In this document: positions 19,544-24,789 of the stretch, piece by piece | Layout: each line of letters starts with the position of its first letter | Numbering within the stretch: the stretch's first letter is position 1 | Virus record (IMG/VR): IMGVR_UViG_3300006332_000040 | Span: 1 to 26,858 of that record | Origin: a virus | DNA length: 26,858 nucleotides | Direction: 5' to 3' (one strand) | The notes under the pieces: model-generated | Told to the model about the DNA's origin: nothing | The model's input: only the letters and a program-made list of their open reading frames with translations | The model's database searches: none | Made by a program: the position numbers and the translations under genes

Positions 19544-21484
19544 TTATGATCTTACTAATGTCCCGTTTTGATAACTTGATGTTACTGTATATGAGGATGC
19601 AGCGGGATCAAGTCCTGATGCAATATCATCAACAACCATTTCAAAATTACTACTACTAATATCTAGTTGCAAATAAAGATCCTGTAATCCGATAACATCA
19701 TTGGATTTAGGACATGCAGATATTTCAACAATACTTTGACCATCTTTTAATTTACCAGAAAGAATGTTAACTGGATTCAAGGTTACAATTCCACTCTTAT
19801 AATTAATAGTTCCCACATTTCTTCTAACAATAGTAGGACTAGTAGAATTTATAGTAGGAACGGTAAAGAAGAAAAGAGATCCGTTTTCTCCATTGGTATT
19901 GGGTAAATCAGAAAGGTAAATTTCTGTTGAAATACCCTGAATTCTAAAAGCCGTGGATTTTATATTATATCCACTCATACTTTTAATATGAAACTCATTA
20001 CCAAATCCAATTGAGTACTCTGCAAGGGAATTTAAAGCACATCTCATATTACGACGCATTTGAACTGTCGTAATATTAGAAGTAACTGCCTGATCACTCT
20101 CATCAATTACTTTTAAGAATTTACTATACTTAAATCGAGCACCATATCTATTTAATTCAGTAGAATCTGCATAGGAAGTAGCATTTTCTTGTACTAACGT
20201 AGAAACATACTCTCCTGAAGGTGCAAGATTGCTGTTATAATAGATTTTTGAGTCTACTTCCAGATAAAGATACTTTAAATCAAGTATTTCTGGAACAATT
20301 CCTGCTACTGCATACTTTTTAAGCTTAGTTTTAATGCTTTCCTTCATCAAATTAGGTAAAAAATCACCTGTTCGAGGTTTTATGCTGATAAAAACCTTTC
20401 CATATTGAGGTGGAACCAATTCTTCCCCTCCAAATACTGAAATTGACTCTGTTTCAGGATAAATTTTTGCAGGAATTAGCGTTTCATAGTCATTTGAACT
20501 TACTGCACGGTTTTGAGAAGCATAAACACGAGGTGCAAACTTTTTAACAGAGTCTACAGACTCAATATTCTCTCCACCCGACGATTGTGAGAGAGTAGTG
20601 ATTAAAGAAATCCCAGAAGTGACAGAATAACTTAAAGAATTTCTAATATAACTCAATTGTCCAGCAAAAGTGAAGGAATTAATACCATTTGCAGCATCTC
20701 CACTAGAAATAATGTAATCTACAGTGATATAATTCCCTTCTTCTATCTTTTTACCGAAAATATTATCCCCAAAAAAGATTTCATACTGTTCATCTTGAAT
20801 TTCTTGTAAAAAATAGACCTTTGAATCGCCCGTAATGTTAAAAAGATCATTTTTGGAACTATATTTTGTTCCTCCCGTAGAAGAAGAGTTACTTTTTACT
20901 GTTACAACCATTAAATCAGTGTCAATTCCGGCATTAGGTAAGATAAATTCCTGATTTGGATTTAATGAACTATATGTAAAGGCAGTATTTAAGAGTGTTC
21001 CTTCATAAACCGTAATATTATCAAAATTTGCAAAAGAATTTCCACTTGCATCTGTAACAATAGGTACAGTAATGTCTTCTAAAATAGAAAATATATAAGC
21101 ACTATTCCCAAAGGTTCCCGCAGTCGCTGCCACAGGACCTTTACTGAGGGTCAGAGTGGCGGGAGCAGGTGTTACACTAGTTACATCAATAAAGAAACTA
21201 ATAGTTGCTGTGGACGCTTTACGAGACCTTGGAAGGTATCCTATATTTCTTGCCAAAGAAACTACATTTTCTCTTAAAGTAGCACTATCAATGAATACTT
21301 CATTGGTCACCATATTTGCATTATATGATGAAATGTAAGTATTATATGCCATTAAATCAATTAAGGTCGATAAATTAGACCCCTCAAAGTCATAACCAGT
21401 AAAATTAGAATTTGATCTAACATAATCGGTTAAAGATGTCTTAATTTGATCAAAATTAAGATTAGAGAAATTAACTAATGGCAT
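19544..21484 (-). CDS. 6: baseplate wedge protein gp6
   Basis: 646 residues, close to T4 gp6 (660). In T4, two gp6 chains and one gp7 make the core bundle of each wedge, and the gp6 ring joins neighbouring wedges. The N-terminus MPLVNFSNLNFDQIKTSLTD, then YDFEGSNLSTLIDLMAYNTY and FIDSATLRENVVSLARNIGY, is the typical gp6/baseplate-J-like start. The stretch around residues 320-400 (KFAPRVYASQNRAVSSNDYE, then PPQYGKVFISIKPR) is the other characteristic block. Its ATG follows the gp25 stop directly with no gap, and its stop lies one base before the giant's ATG. This tight coupling suggests ordered translation of wedge parts. No separate Shine-Dalgarno is obvious. Confidence 0.95.
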   Translation of the reverse strand: MPLVNFSNLNFDQIKTSLTDYVRSNSNFTGYDFEGSNLSTLIDLMAYNTYISSYNANMVTNEVFIDSATLRENVVSLARNIGYLPRSRKASTATISFFIDVTSVTPAPATLTLSKGPVAATAGTFGNSAYIFSILEDITVPIVTDASGNSFANFDNITVYEGTLLNTAFTYSSLNPNQEFILPNAGIDTDLMVVTVKSNSSSTGGTKYSSKNDLFNITGDSKVYFLQEIQDEQYEIFFGDNIFGKKIEEGNYITVDYIISSGDAANGINSFTFAGQLSYIRNSLSYSVTSGISLITTLSQSSGGENIESVDSVKKFAPRVYASQNRAVSSNDYETLIPAKIYPETESISVFGGEELVPPQYGKVFISIKPRTGDFLPNLMKESIKTKLKKYAVAGIVPEILDLKYLYLEVDSKIYYNSNLAPSGEYVSTLVQENATSYADSTELNRYGARFKYSKFLKVIDESDQAVTSNITTVQMRRNMRCALNSLAEYSIGFGNEFHIKSMSGYNIKSTAFRIQGISTEIYLSDLPNTNGENGSLFFFTVPTINSTSPTIVRRNVGTINYKSGIVTLNPVNILSGKLKDGQSIVEISACPKSNDVIGLQDLYLQLDISSSNFEMVVDDIASGLDPAASSYTVTSSYQNGTLVRS

Positions 21485-21886
21485 TTATCTAGTTGGCTGC
21501 AAGGCGAATGATAGTTGTTGTGCAGGAGCATCGACTCCTATAATTTCATATACAATAACAGTATCAAATTCACCTGTATCAAAATTAGGTGTTACTGTCA
21601 GTTTAACTAAACTAACCCTTGGTTCATAATTTACAATAGAGGTTGTTATTTCATCTTCAATTTGAGAAGCAGTTAATACATCTAAATTTTCAAAAAGTAA
21701 CTTTGAAACATTTGATCCAAAATTTTCATTAAAGAATTTCTCACCAGGTAATGTAAGTACAATATTTCTGATAGAACGAGCAATTGCATTCTCATTTTTA
21801 ATGACAATAAGATCGTTATTAAGCGGATTTTGCTTAAATGTCATACTTATGTCCTTAAAACCTTGACTAACTCTTTCTACAGGCAT
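21485..21886 (-). CDS. 25: baseplate wedge protein gp25 (sheath initiator)
   Basis: 133 residues, matching T4 gp25 (132) and the GPW/gp25 family shared with the type VI secretion protein TssE. The protein binds the wedge core and forms the platform on which sheath polymerisation starts. The family's EPR motif is present at residues 88-90 (NYEPRVSL). The upstream pattern TLPGEKFFNENFGSNVSKLL (46-65) is also typical. It is the first gene of the gp25-gp6-giant block. A late-promoter octamer lies 31 bases before its ATG, in the gap to the 57-residue gene at 21933. Confidence 0.97.
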   Translation of the reverse strand: MPVERVSQGFKDISMTFKQNPLNNDLIVIKNENAIARSIRNIVLTLPGEKFFNENFGSNVSKLLFENLDVLTASQIEDEITTSIVNYEPRVSLVKLTVTPNFDTGEFDTVIVYEIIGVDAPAQQLSFALQPTR

Positions 21887-21916
21887 TTATTACAATAGTA
21901 TAAAGTTATTATATTT

Positions 21917-21924
21917 TATTTATT
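21917..21924 (-). promoter_or_regulatory. late promoter octamer AATAAATA before gp25
   Basis: The minus strand reads CTTAATAAATAA, identical over 12 bases to the site before gp8. It lies in the only gap between the 57-residue gene and gp25, correctly placed to start the long baseplate transcript. Confidence 0.65.
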
Positions 21925-21932
21925 AAGGATTG

Positions 21933-22106
21933 TTAGGTAATAATCATAGTATGGTCGTCATAATCTAGTCCATCGTCTTCATAAAGGTCATTTTGCACCA
22001 ATGTATCTCTTTTTTTAGGTATTATTCTATCATTTGAAATTTCACGAAGCATCTTTTGGTGTTGGTGGTTCGCTAAATTGTCTAAAAAATCATTAGATTC
22101 AGTCAT
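21933..22106 (-). CDS. small hypothetical protein, 57 aa
   Basis: Starts MTESNDFLDNLANHQHQKML and ends GLDYDDHTMIIT. It is acidic (Asp/Glu-rich in the last 20 residues), has no Cys, and is predicted soluble. It sits just upstream of gp25 and just downstream of an intrinsic terminator, so it needs its own promoter. The AATAAATA at 22149-22156 is the candidate, which would make it a late gene. I believe similar small proteins occur next to gp25 in cyanophages, but I cannot name a function. The Asp-rich tail could bind a basic partner, which is speculation. Confidence 0.7.
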   Translation of the reverse strand: MTESNDFLDNLANHQHQKMLREISNDRIIPKKRDTLVQNDLYEDDGLDYDDHTMIIT

Positions 22107-22128
22107 TTTACTACCTTAGTATTAAAAA

Positions 22129-22146
22129 AAGACCCTTTCGGGTCTT
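22129..22146 (-). terminator. intrinsic terminator (GAAA tetraloop, seven-T tract)
   Basis: On the minus strand, AAGACCC-GAAA-GGGTCTT is followed directly by more T (seven in a row counting the stem end). The 7-bp stem, GNRA tetraloop and U-tract make a textbook rho-independent terminator, 6 bases after the stop of the 50-residue gene. It should end the transcript carrying the glycosyltransferase and the 50-residue gene. Confidence 0.92.
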
Positions 22147-22148
22147 AT

Positions 22149-22156
22149 TATTTATT
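22149..22156 (-). promoter_or_regulatory. late-promoter-like octamer abutting the terminator
   Basis: The minus strand reads AAAATAAATAATAAG across the stop codon of the 50-residue gene. If this AATAAATA octamer works like other late promoters, the start would be near 22143, inside the first arm of the terminator hairpin. AT-rich sequence makes such octamers fairly common by chance. Confidence 0.4.
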
Positions 22157-22304
22157 TTCCTTGTCCTCGGTACTTTTTCTTTGCTTTGTTTCGAGAGGAA
22201 GCCGCAAACTTGGTATGTTTACCGCATCCTTGTCGAGTTTTCTTCGGGGTTGATTCTATAAATTCAGAAGTACCCCATGCACCCTGCTTAGTTTTTACTG
22301 CCAT
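22152..22304 (-). CDS. small basic conserved protein, 50 aa
   Basis: Begins MAVKTKQGAWGTSEFIESTP and ends KAKKKYRGQGK. It has about 15 Lys/Arg in 50 residues, plus CGKH in the middle, so it is strongly basic and probably binds nucleic acid or an acidic protein. I recall very similar proteins in many T4-like marine cyanophages, always without an assigned function. It lies 23 bases after the glycosyltransferase stop and ends 6 bases before a strong terminator, so it closes that short transcription unit. Its base composition is less AT-rich than the flanking intergenic DNA, which also supports real coding. Confidence 0.85.
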   Translation of the reverse strand: MAVKTKQGAWGTSEFIESTPKKTRQGCGKHTKFAASSRNKAKKKYRGQGK

Positions 22305-22327
22305 AATTTAATCGAGAAACGCTATTT

Positions 22328-23149
22328 TTAAATGATTCGAGTTTTTTCGTGACCCACTCTTATACGAGGATCGCACCATATATCCCATCCCTTCTCGATT
22401 GCATCGAGGCAGAATGAAACGTCTTCCCCACACATATCCTGAACTGCGCCAGATTCAAACTGTTGCATCTTAGGAGCAAACCAAGGATATTCAAGATCTT
22501 CAAATACTCCTTTCTTAATAAGAACCCAACCAAAACCAGTATAATCAACTGTGAAAGGTTTCTTTCTTTTCGAGATGCTTTCGACGGTTTCGTGATTCAT
22601 AACACCACCGTTCTTGCGGAATTCATCTTCCTCTAACCAATGAGCAACAGAGGTAGTGCTCCCATCCTCAGTGGCATACCAACCAGCAGTAATAGAACGT
22701 TGGTTAAGAAGTTCTTCGTTCCAACTTACAATATTCCCTGTCTCATCGGTTGTTGCTGCTTCTGCTGGAACTGAGACATCACATAACTGCCAGAATTTGT
22801 TTGTGTCAAAGACTATATCCGAGTCAATCCATAATTGATAATCATACTTTAACTTTCCGTCCCAAGGAATCTGATCAGGTCCTCTGAGAACATTTGCTCC
22901 AAGACACTTACATCTTGCAAAGTTAACCATTGAAGAGTAGTCCTGAGATATCTGGATAGACATACCATTCTGAACCATGTCAAAGCATAACTGCACAAAG
23001 TTTTTCAGAAAGATGTATGAGCATCCACGACCTGGAAGACAGAATACAATAGTCTTCCCTTTCATTCTTTTTTTAATTGCCTCTATATCCCATTCATCCT
23101 TCTTCTTAGGTTTGGGAGCATTGGCTTTAACAGTAAATCCTTTTGCCAT
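22328..23149 (-). CDS. GT-A-type glycosyltransferase-like protein
   Basis: 273 residues. After a basic N-terminal tail (residues 1-30), KGKTIVFCLPGRGCSYIFLK begins a Rossmann-like nucleotide-sugar fold. QLWIDSDIVFD at 105-115 carries the D-x-D metal/nucleotide-sugar motif (DSD, 109-111). GFGWVLIKKGVFE (205-217) and CGEDVSFCLDA (240-250, with the acidic ED pair of the acceptor site) follow the usual GT-A order, and VGHEK (265-269) supplies the C-terminal His often found as a metal ligand. I infer transfer of a sugar from a nucleotide donor. The acceptor (virion protein, DNA or host glycan) is unknown. It has a dedicated consensus sigma70 promoter (23173-23201) and a short leader with GAAGG before the ATG, suggesting expression before the late genes. 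No signal peptide or membrane segment is seen, so it is cytoplasmic. Confidence 0.75.
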   Translation of the reverse strand: MAKGFTVKANAPKPKKKDEWDIEAIKKRMKGKTIVFCLPGRGCSYIFLKNFVQLCFDMVQNGMSIQISQDYSSMVNFARCKCLGANVLRGPDQIPWDGKLKYDYQLWIDSDIVFDTNKFWQLCDVSVPAEAATTDETGNIVSWNEELLNQRSITAGWYATEDGSTTSVAHWLEEDEFRKNGGVMNHETVESISKRKKPFTVDYTGFGWVLIKKGVFEDLEYPWFAPKMQQFESGAVQDMCGEDVSFCLDAIEKGWDIWCDPRIRVGHEKTRII

Positions 23150-23172
23150 AATAGTTTAATACCTTCACTTCA

Positions 23173-23201
23173 ATTATAGAGTAATTATATCTATATGTCA
23201 A
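23173..23201 (-). promoter_or_regulatory. perfect sigma70 promoter (TTGACA-17-TATAAT) for the glycosyltransferase
   Basis: The minus strand has TTGACA at 23196-23201 and TATAAT at 23173-23178 with a 17-base spacer, a full consensus match. The start would fall near 23166, about 17 bases before the ATG. The TGA inside TTGACA is also the stop codon of the upstream 83-residue gene. Confidence 0.85.
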
Positions 23202-23449
23202 TAACTATCACCGCCCTCTGGTTCTTTCCAAGTAACCGAACCTCCTGATCCTCCTATACCTGCTGATACCTTCTCAAATGTTATATCTTTCTCAGCATAA
23301 TCTGTCCTCATCAACCCAACCAGTGCTTTCAATTGAGTAAATGTTTCCTTAAATTCTGATTCATTTAAACTGTGATATACGCATTCACCTTTAATGTATA
23401 TGTGATAAACTTCTTGGTCGCCCGTTATATTAGCGGTATATCCTGACAT
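23198..23449 (-). CDS. small hypothetical protein, 83 aa
   Basis: Begins MSGYTANITGDQEVYHIYIK and ends with a Gly-rich tail (GGSGGSV...PEGGDSY). The first 65 residues read as a small alpha/beta fold with HIYIKGECVYHSL and a helix ending LKALVGLMRTDY. The tail looks flexible. I recall similar cyanophage proteins beside the same glycosyltransferase, none with a known function. It sits at the end of a leader of about 190 bases, and TATATAAA 25 bases before the ATG could add late expression. There is no clear Shine-Dalgarno. Its stop codon lies inside the -35 box of the next gene's promoter. Confidence 0.8.
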   Translation of the reverse strand: MSGYTANITGDQEVYHIYIKGECVYHSLNESEFKETFTQLKALVGLMRTDYAEKDITFEKVSAGIGGSGGSVTWKEPEGGDSY

Positions 23450-23644
23450 ATTTTCTGGGGGAATTTTTTTTATATAGCAAACCTAAGAAGGTCAAAAAAT
23501 TTTTTCGTGATTTTTTTATATACAACTCGCACGTACCCACTTTTGTAGGTTAGGGACTTTCACTTTTTTTAAACGGGGGCAACGCGACGCGGCACGCTAA
23601 CAACGAAGGGGCGCAAATCACTGTCATATAACTGTCACTAACTC
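23450..23644 (-). other. long leader with a GC-rich island and A/T tracts
   Basis: Between a strong sigma70 promoter and the 83-residue gene lie about 190 bases. They hold a roughly 40-base island at 23574-23614 that is about 70% GC in an otherwise very AT-rich region, flanked by runs of seven or eight A/T, and then the palindrome AAAAAATTTTTT at 23494-23505. I find no convincing long hairpin in the island. It may be part of a regulatory leader or a small RNA. Confidence 0.45.
23550..23627 (-). CDS. possible 25-aa leader peptide
   Basis: An ATG about 11 bases after the predicted transcript start opens MTVICAPSLLACRVALPPFK and stops five residues later. It covers the GC-rich island, but no ribosome binding site is visible and I know of no relatives. 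It could be a leader peptide or chance. Confidence 0.2.
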   Translation of the reverse strand: MTVICAPSLLACRVALPPFKKSESP

Positions 23645-23673
23645 ATCATAACATATAAGGTATTAAGTGTCAA
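23645..23673 (-). promoter_or_regulatory. sigma70 promoter (TTGACA-17-TATGAT)
   Basis: The minus strand has TTGACA at 23668-23673, a 17-base spacer, and TATGAT at 23645-23650. It lies between the terminator at 23718-23746 and the long leader of the 83-residue gene, so it starts a new transcription unit. Confidence 0.78.
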
Positions 23674-23717
23674 CAACTGTGTAAACACTAAGTAACATTT
23701 TATAAGTGTATATTATA

Positions 23718-23746
23718 AAGGGCAGAGTGTTAGTAACTCCGCCCTT
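23718..23746 (-). terminator. hairpin terminator after the 42-aa gene
   Basis: AAGGGC pairs with GCCCTT and, after one A-C mismatch, GAGT pairs with ACTC around a 7-base loop. On the minus strand the stem is followed by TTTATAATAT, a modest U-tract. It begins 24 bases after the stop at 23770. The plus strand also has TTATTTG after the stem, so it could work in both directions. Confidence 0.65.
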
Positions 23747-23769
23747 ATTTGTCCTTTAATTGTTGTTAC

Positions 23770-23898
23770 TTATAGTGGGGTAGATTGCACCTCATAAAGA
23801 TCATCTAATACAGCAAGGATTTCATTACCATTTGATGCACTATCTAGAAGAAATTGTGCGAAGTTAGGTGATACAAACTGTGCGCTACTGTTTGACAT
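23770..23898 (-). CDS. small hypothetical protein, 42 aa
   Basis: Begins MSNSSAQFVSPNFAQFLLDS, continues ASNGNEILAVLDDLYEVQST and stops after Pro-Leu. It is soluble and acidic, with a likely helix over residues 25-37. AGGA lies 8 bases before the ATG, a good ribosome binding site, and a hairpin terminator follows the stop. Start signal, length and terminator together support a real gene despite its size. Upstream lies one of two exact copies of the 17-base TATAGT element. I do not recognise a function. Confidence 0.68.
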   Translation of the reverse strand: MSNSSAQFVSPNFAQFLLDSASNGNEILAVLDDLYEVQSTPL

Positions 23899-23901
23899 TT
23901 T

Positions 23902-23980
23902 AAGTGTCCTAATTAGGGTTGACATTGTGATACTTTACTCAGGCATAATTGCAAGAGTACTGTATACTATAAGGACACTT
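23902..23980. repeat. 9-bp inverted repeat bracketing the 42-aa gene's 5' region
   Basis: AAGTGTCCT occurs on the plus strand at 23902-23910 and on the minus strand at 23972-23980. In a minus-strand transcript the two arms could pair over 9 bp with a 61-base loop. The arm near the gene contains its AGGA ribosome binding site. Confidence 0.5.
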
Positions 23981-23982
23981 TA
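23966..23982 (-). promoter_or_regulatory. 17-base repeated element with TATAGT (copy 1)
   Basis: The minus strand reads TAAAGTGTCCTTATAGT, identical to 26322-26338. TATAGT is a fair -10 box, but neither copy has a recognisable -35 at 16-18 bases. It may be an activator-dependent promoter or an operator, about 68 bases before the 42-residue gene's ATG. Confidence 0.55.
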
Positions 23983-23998
23983 TCCGACCCCCACGTTA

Positions 23999-24172
23999 TT
24001 ACCAACTGACGGGATTTGACAGATCTTCAGTAATACTTTCTACGGACTCATTTGGTTCCAATTGTAATACTTTACGCCAGTCAATTTGCCTTGGATTAAA
24101 ATCATCTTCTACTGTAATATCCAACGTTATTCTATACCTTTGCTCTGTACGGTTGTAGTAAGAAACTGTCAT
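23999..24172 (-). CDS. small hypothetical protein, 57 aa
   Basis: Begins MTVSYYNRTEQRYRITLDIT, continues VEDDFNPRQIDWRKVLQLEP and ends NPVSW. It shows two beta-type stretches, then a helix and an acidic stretch (ESVESITED). No membrane segment and no known domain. A near-consensus sigma70 promoter ends 31 bases before the ATG, and no terminator is seen directly after the stop, so read-through into the 42-residue gene is possible. The codon pattern (many third-position A/T) matches its neighbours. There is no strong Shine-Dalgarno. Confidence 0.68.
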   Translation of the reverse strand: MTVSYYNRTEQRYRITLDITVEDDFNPRQIDWRKVLQLEPNESVESITEDLSNPVSW

Positions 24173-24202
24173 CGGATTAAAGGGGATGAGTGTTAATAAT
24201 TC

Positions 24203-24231
24203 ATTCTAACATACAGTATAATAACTGTCAA
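24203..24231 (-). promoter_or_regulatory. sigma70 promoter (TTGACA-17-TAGAAT)
   Basis: The minus strand has TTGACA at 24226-24231, a 17-base spacer and TAGAAT at 24203-24208. It precedes the 57-residue gene starting at 24172, with a predicted leader of about 25 bases. Confidence 0.78.
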
Positions 24232-24270
24232 TATGTGTCAGTTATTTATGTGTCTTATGTAACAATAATC

Positions 24271-24296
24271 GAACCTAAACTATCGGTTCTAGTTTA
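24271..24296. repeat. overlapping inverted repeats
   Basis: TAAACTA (24276-24282) pairs with TAGTTTA (24290-24296) across TCGGTTC. Alternatively, GAACC (24271-24275) pairs with GGTTC (24285-24289). The two pairings exclude each other. It could be a protein-binding site or a small switching hairpin. Confidence 0.4.
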
Positions 24297-24351
24297 TACT
24301 GAACTGGTTTGGTATTAGTGCTACAAAATATTACCGAGGGTCTTGTAATAT

Positions 24352-24380
24352 CGCTCGCTTCGTGTTATACTACGCTCGCT
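24352..24380. repeat. direct repeat CGCTCGCT spaced by 21 bases
   Basis: CGCTCGCT occurs at 24352-24359 and again at 24373-24380, start to start 21 bases, or two helical turns, so both would face the same side of the DNA. These GC-rich octamers stand out in AT-rich DNA and resemble a two-copy iteron. Confidence 0.5.
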
Positions 24381-24439
24381 AAGATAACAACAAAAAGTAT
24401 CATTTATCTGAGCATATTAGAGACAATTAATATCACCTT

Positions 24440-24615
24440 TTATCCACATATTATACAGTACTTATTAACACTTTCTCCACCGTATTACATAGGGTTTTAT
24501 ACAACATTGTGGAAAACGTTTAAATCGCTCATGTATATTTAATTTGCTATTTATTAGAGCAAAATAACATAAATTAAAGAGTTTTCCACAGGTTATGAAT
24601 ACTTTCTGTGGAAAA
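24440..24615. other. cluster of four DnaA-box 9-mers
   Basis: TTATCCACA at 24440-24448 (plus) is the E. coli consensus. TTTTCCACA, the form reported for cyanobacterial DnaA boxes, occurs at 24508-24516 (minus), 24582-24590 (plus) and 24607-24615 (minus). At this base composition, well under one match would be expected in 450 bases. The last two form the arms of the 13-bp hairpin. Confidence 0.6.
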
Positions 24616-24618
24616 CTC
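24579..24618 (-). terminator. 13-bp perfect hairpin after the 49-aa gene
   Basis: GAGTTTTCCACAG and CTGTGGAAAACTC form a perfect 13-bp inverted repeat with a 14-base loop, 4 bases after the stop at 24623. On the minus strand TTTAATTTATG follows, so it can act as the terminator of the small-gene operon. Because each arm contains a DnaA box, it may also be a protein-binding palindrome. Confidence 0.6.
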
Positions 24619-24622
24619 CCTA

Positions 24623-24772
24623 TTAGTTGTTGTTAGTTAGATCATGTAATTTGTCCTTATAATACTCTTTTTCCTCTTGGTTTATATGCGGACTATGTAT
24701 CATTATCTGACAGTAATCTATCCATTGTTTATTAGTCCAATCTCTCTTCGGTTTGTTATAATCTTTGAGCAT
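24623..24772 (-). CDS. small hypothetical protein, 49 aa
   Basis: Begins MLKDYNKPKRDWTNKQWIDY, continues CQIMIHSPHINQEEKEYYKD and ends KLHDLTNNN. It is mostly helical, charged, with Trp and Tyr residues and no membrane segment. AGAGAGGTAAT directly before the ATG is a good ribosome binding site, and a 13-bp hairpin follows the stop. It is the last gene of a run of four small genes (25252 down to 24623). I do not recognise a function, although phage proteins of this kind often bind host enzymes. Confidence 0.75.
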   Translation of the reverse strand: MLKDYNKPKRDWTNKQWIDYCQIMIHSPHINQEEKEYYKDKLHDLTNNN

Positions 24773-24789
24773 ATTACCTCTCTTATATG

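Larger units (their letters stand above)
24173..24622. other. 450-base gene-free, origin-like region
   Basis: No convincing gene on either strand. It contains the sigma70 promoter for the 57-residue gene, CATAAATA at 24243-24250 and AATAAATA at 24548-24555 (late-type octamers, minus strand), nested inverted repeats at 24271-24296, a direct repeat at 24352-24380, AT-rich DNA around 24381-24440, four DnaA-box 9-mers at 24440-24615, and a 13-bp hairpin at 24579-24618. This density of elements in a compact phage genome suggests a functional site. Confidence 0.6.

Noticed and set aside
22360-22548. Minus-strand 62-residue frame within the glycosyltransferase
   Set aside because: Out of frame with a gene that shows DxD and ED motifs; no ribosome site.
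23919-23949. Plus-strand TTGACA with CATAAT
   Set aside because: The spacer is 19 bases and no plus-strand gene follows, so it is probably chance in AT-rich DNA.
24309-24542. Plus-strand frame of 77 residues in the gene-free stretch
   Set aside because: It would be the only plus-strand gene here, with no ribosome site. Its composition looks like translated AT-rich DNA, and it runs through the direct repeats and DnaA boxes.
23450-24622. tRNA genes in the gene-free stretches
   Set aside because: I looked for T-arm (GGTTCRA) and acceptor pairings. The GGTTC at 24285 has no cloverleaf around it, and nothing else fits.
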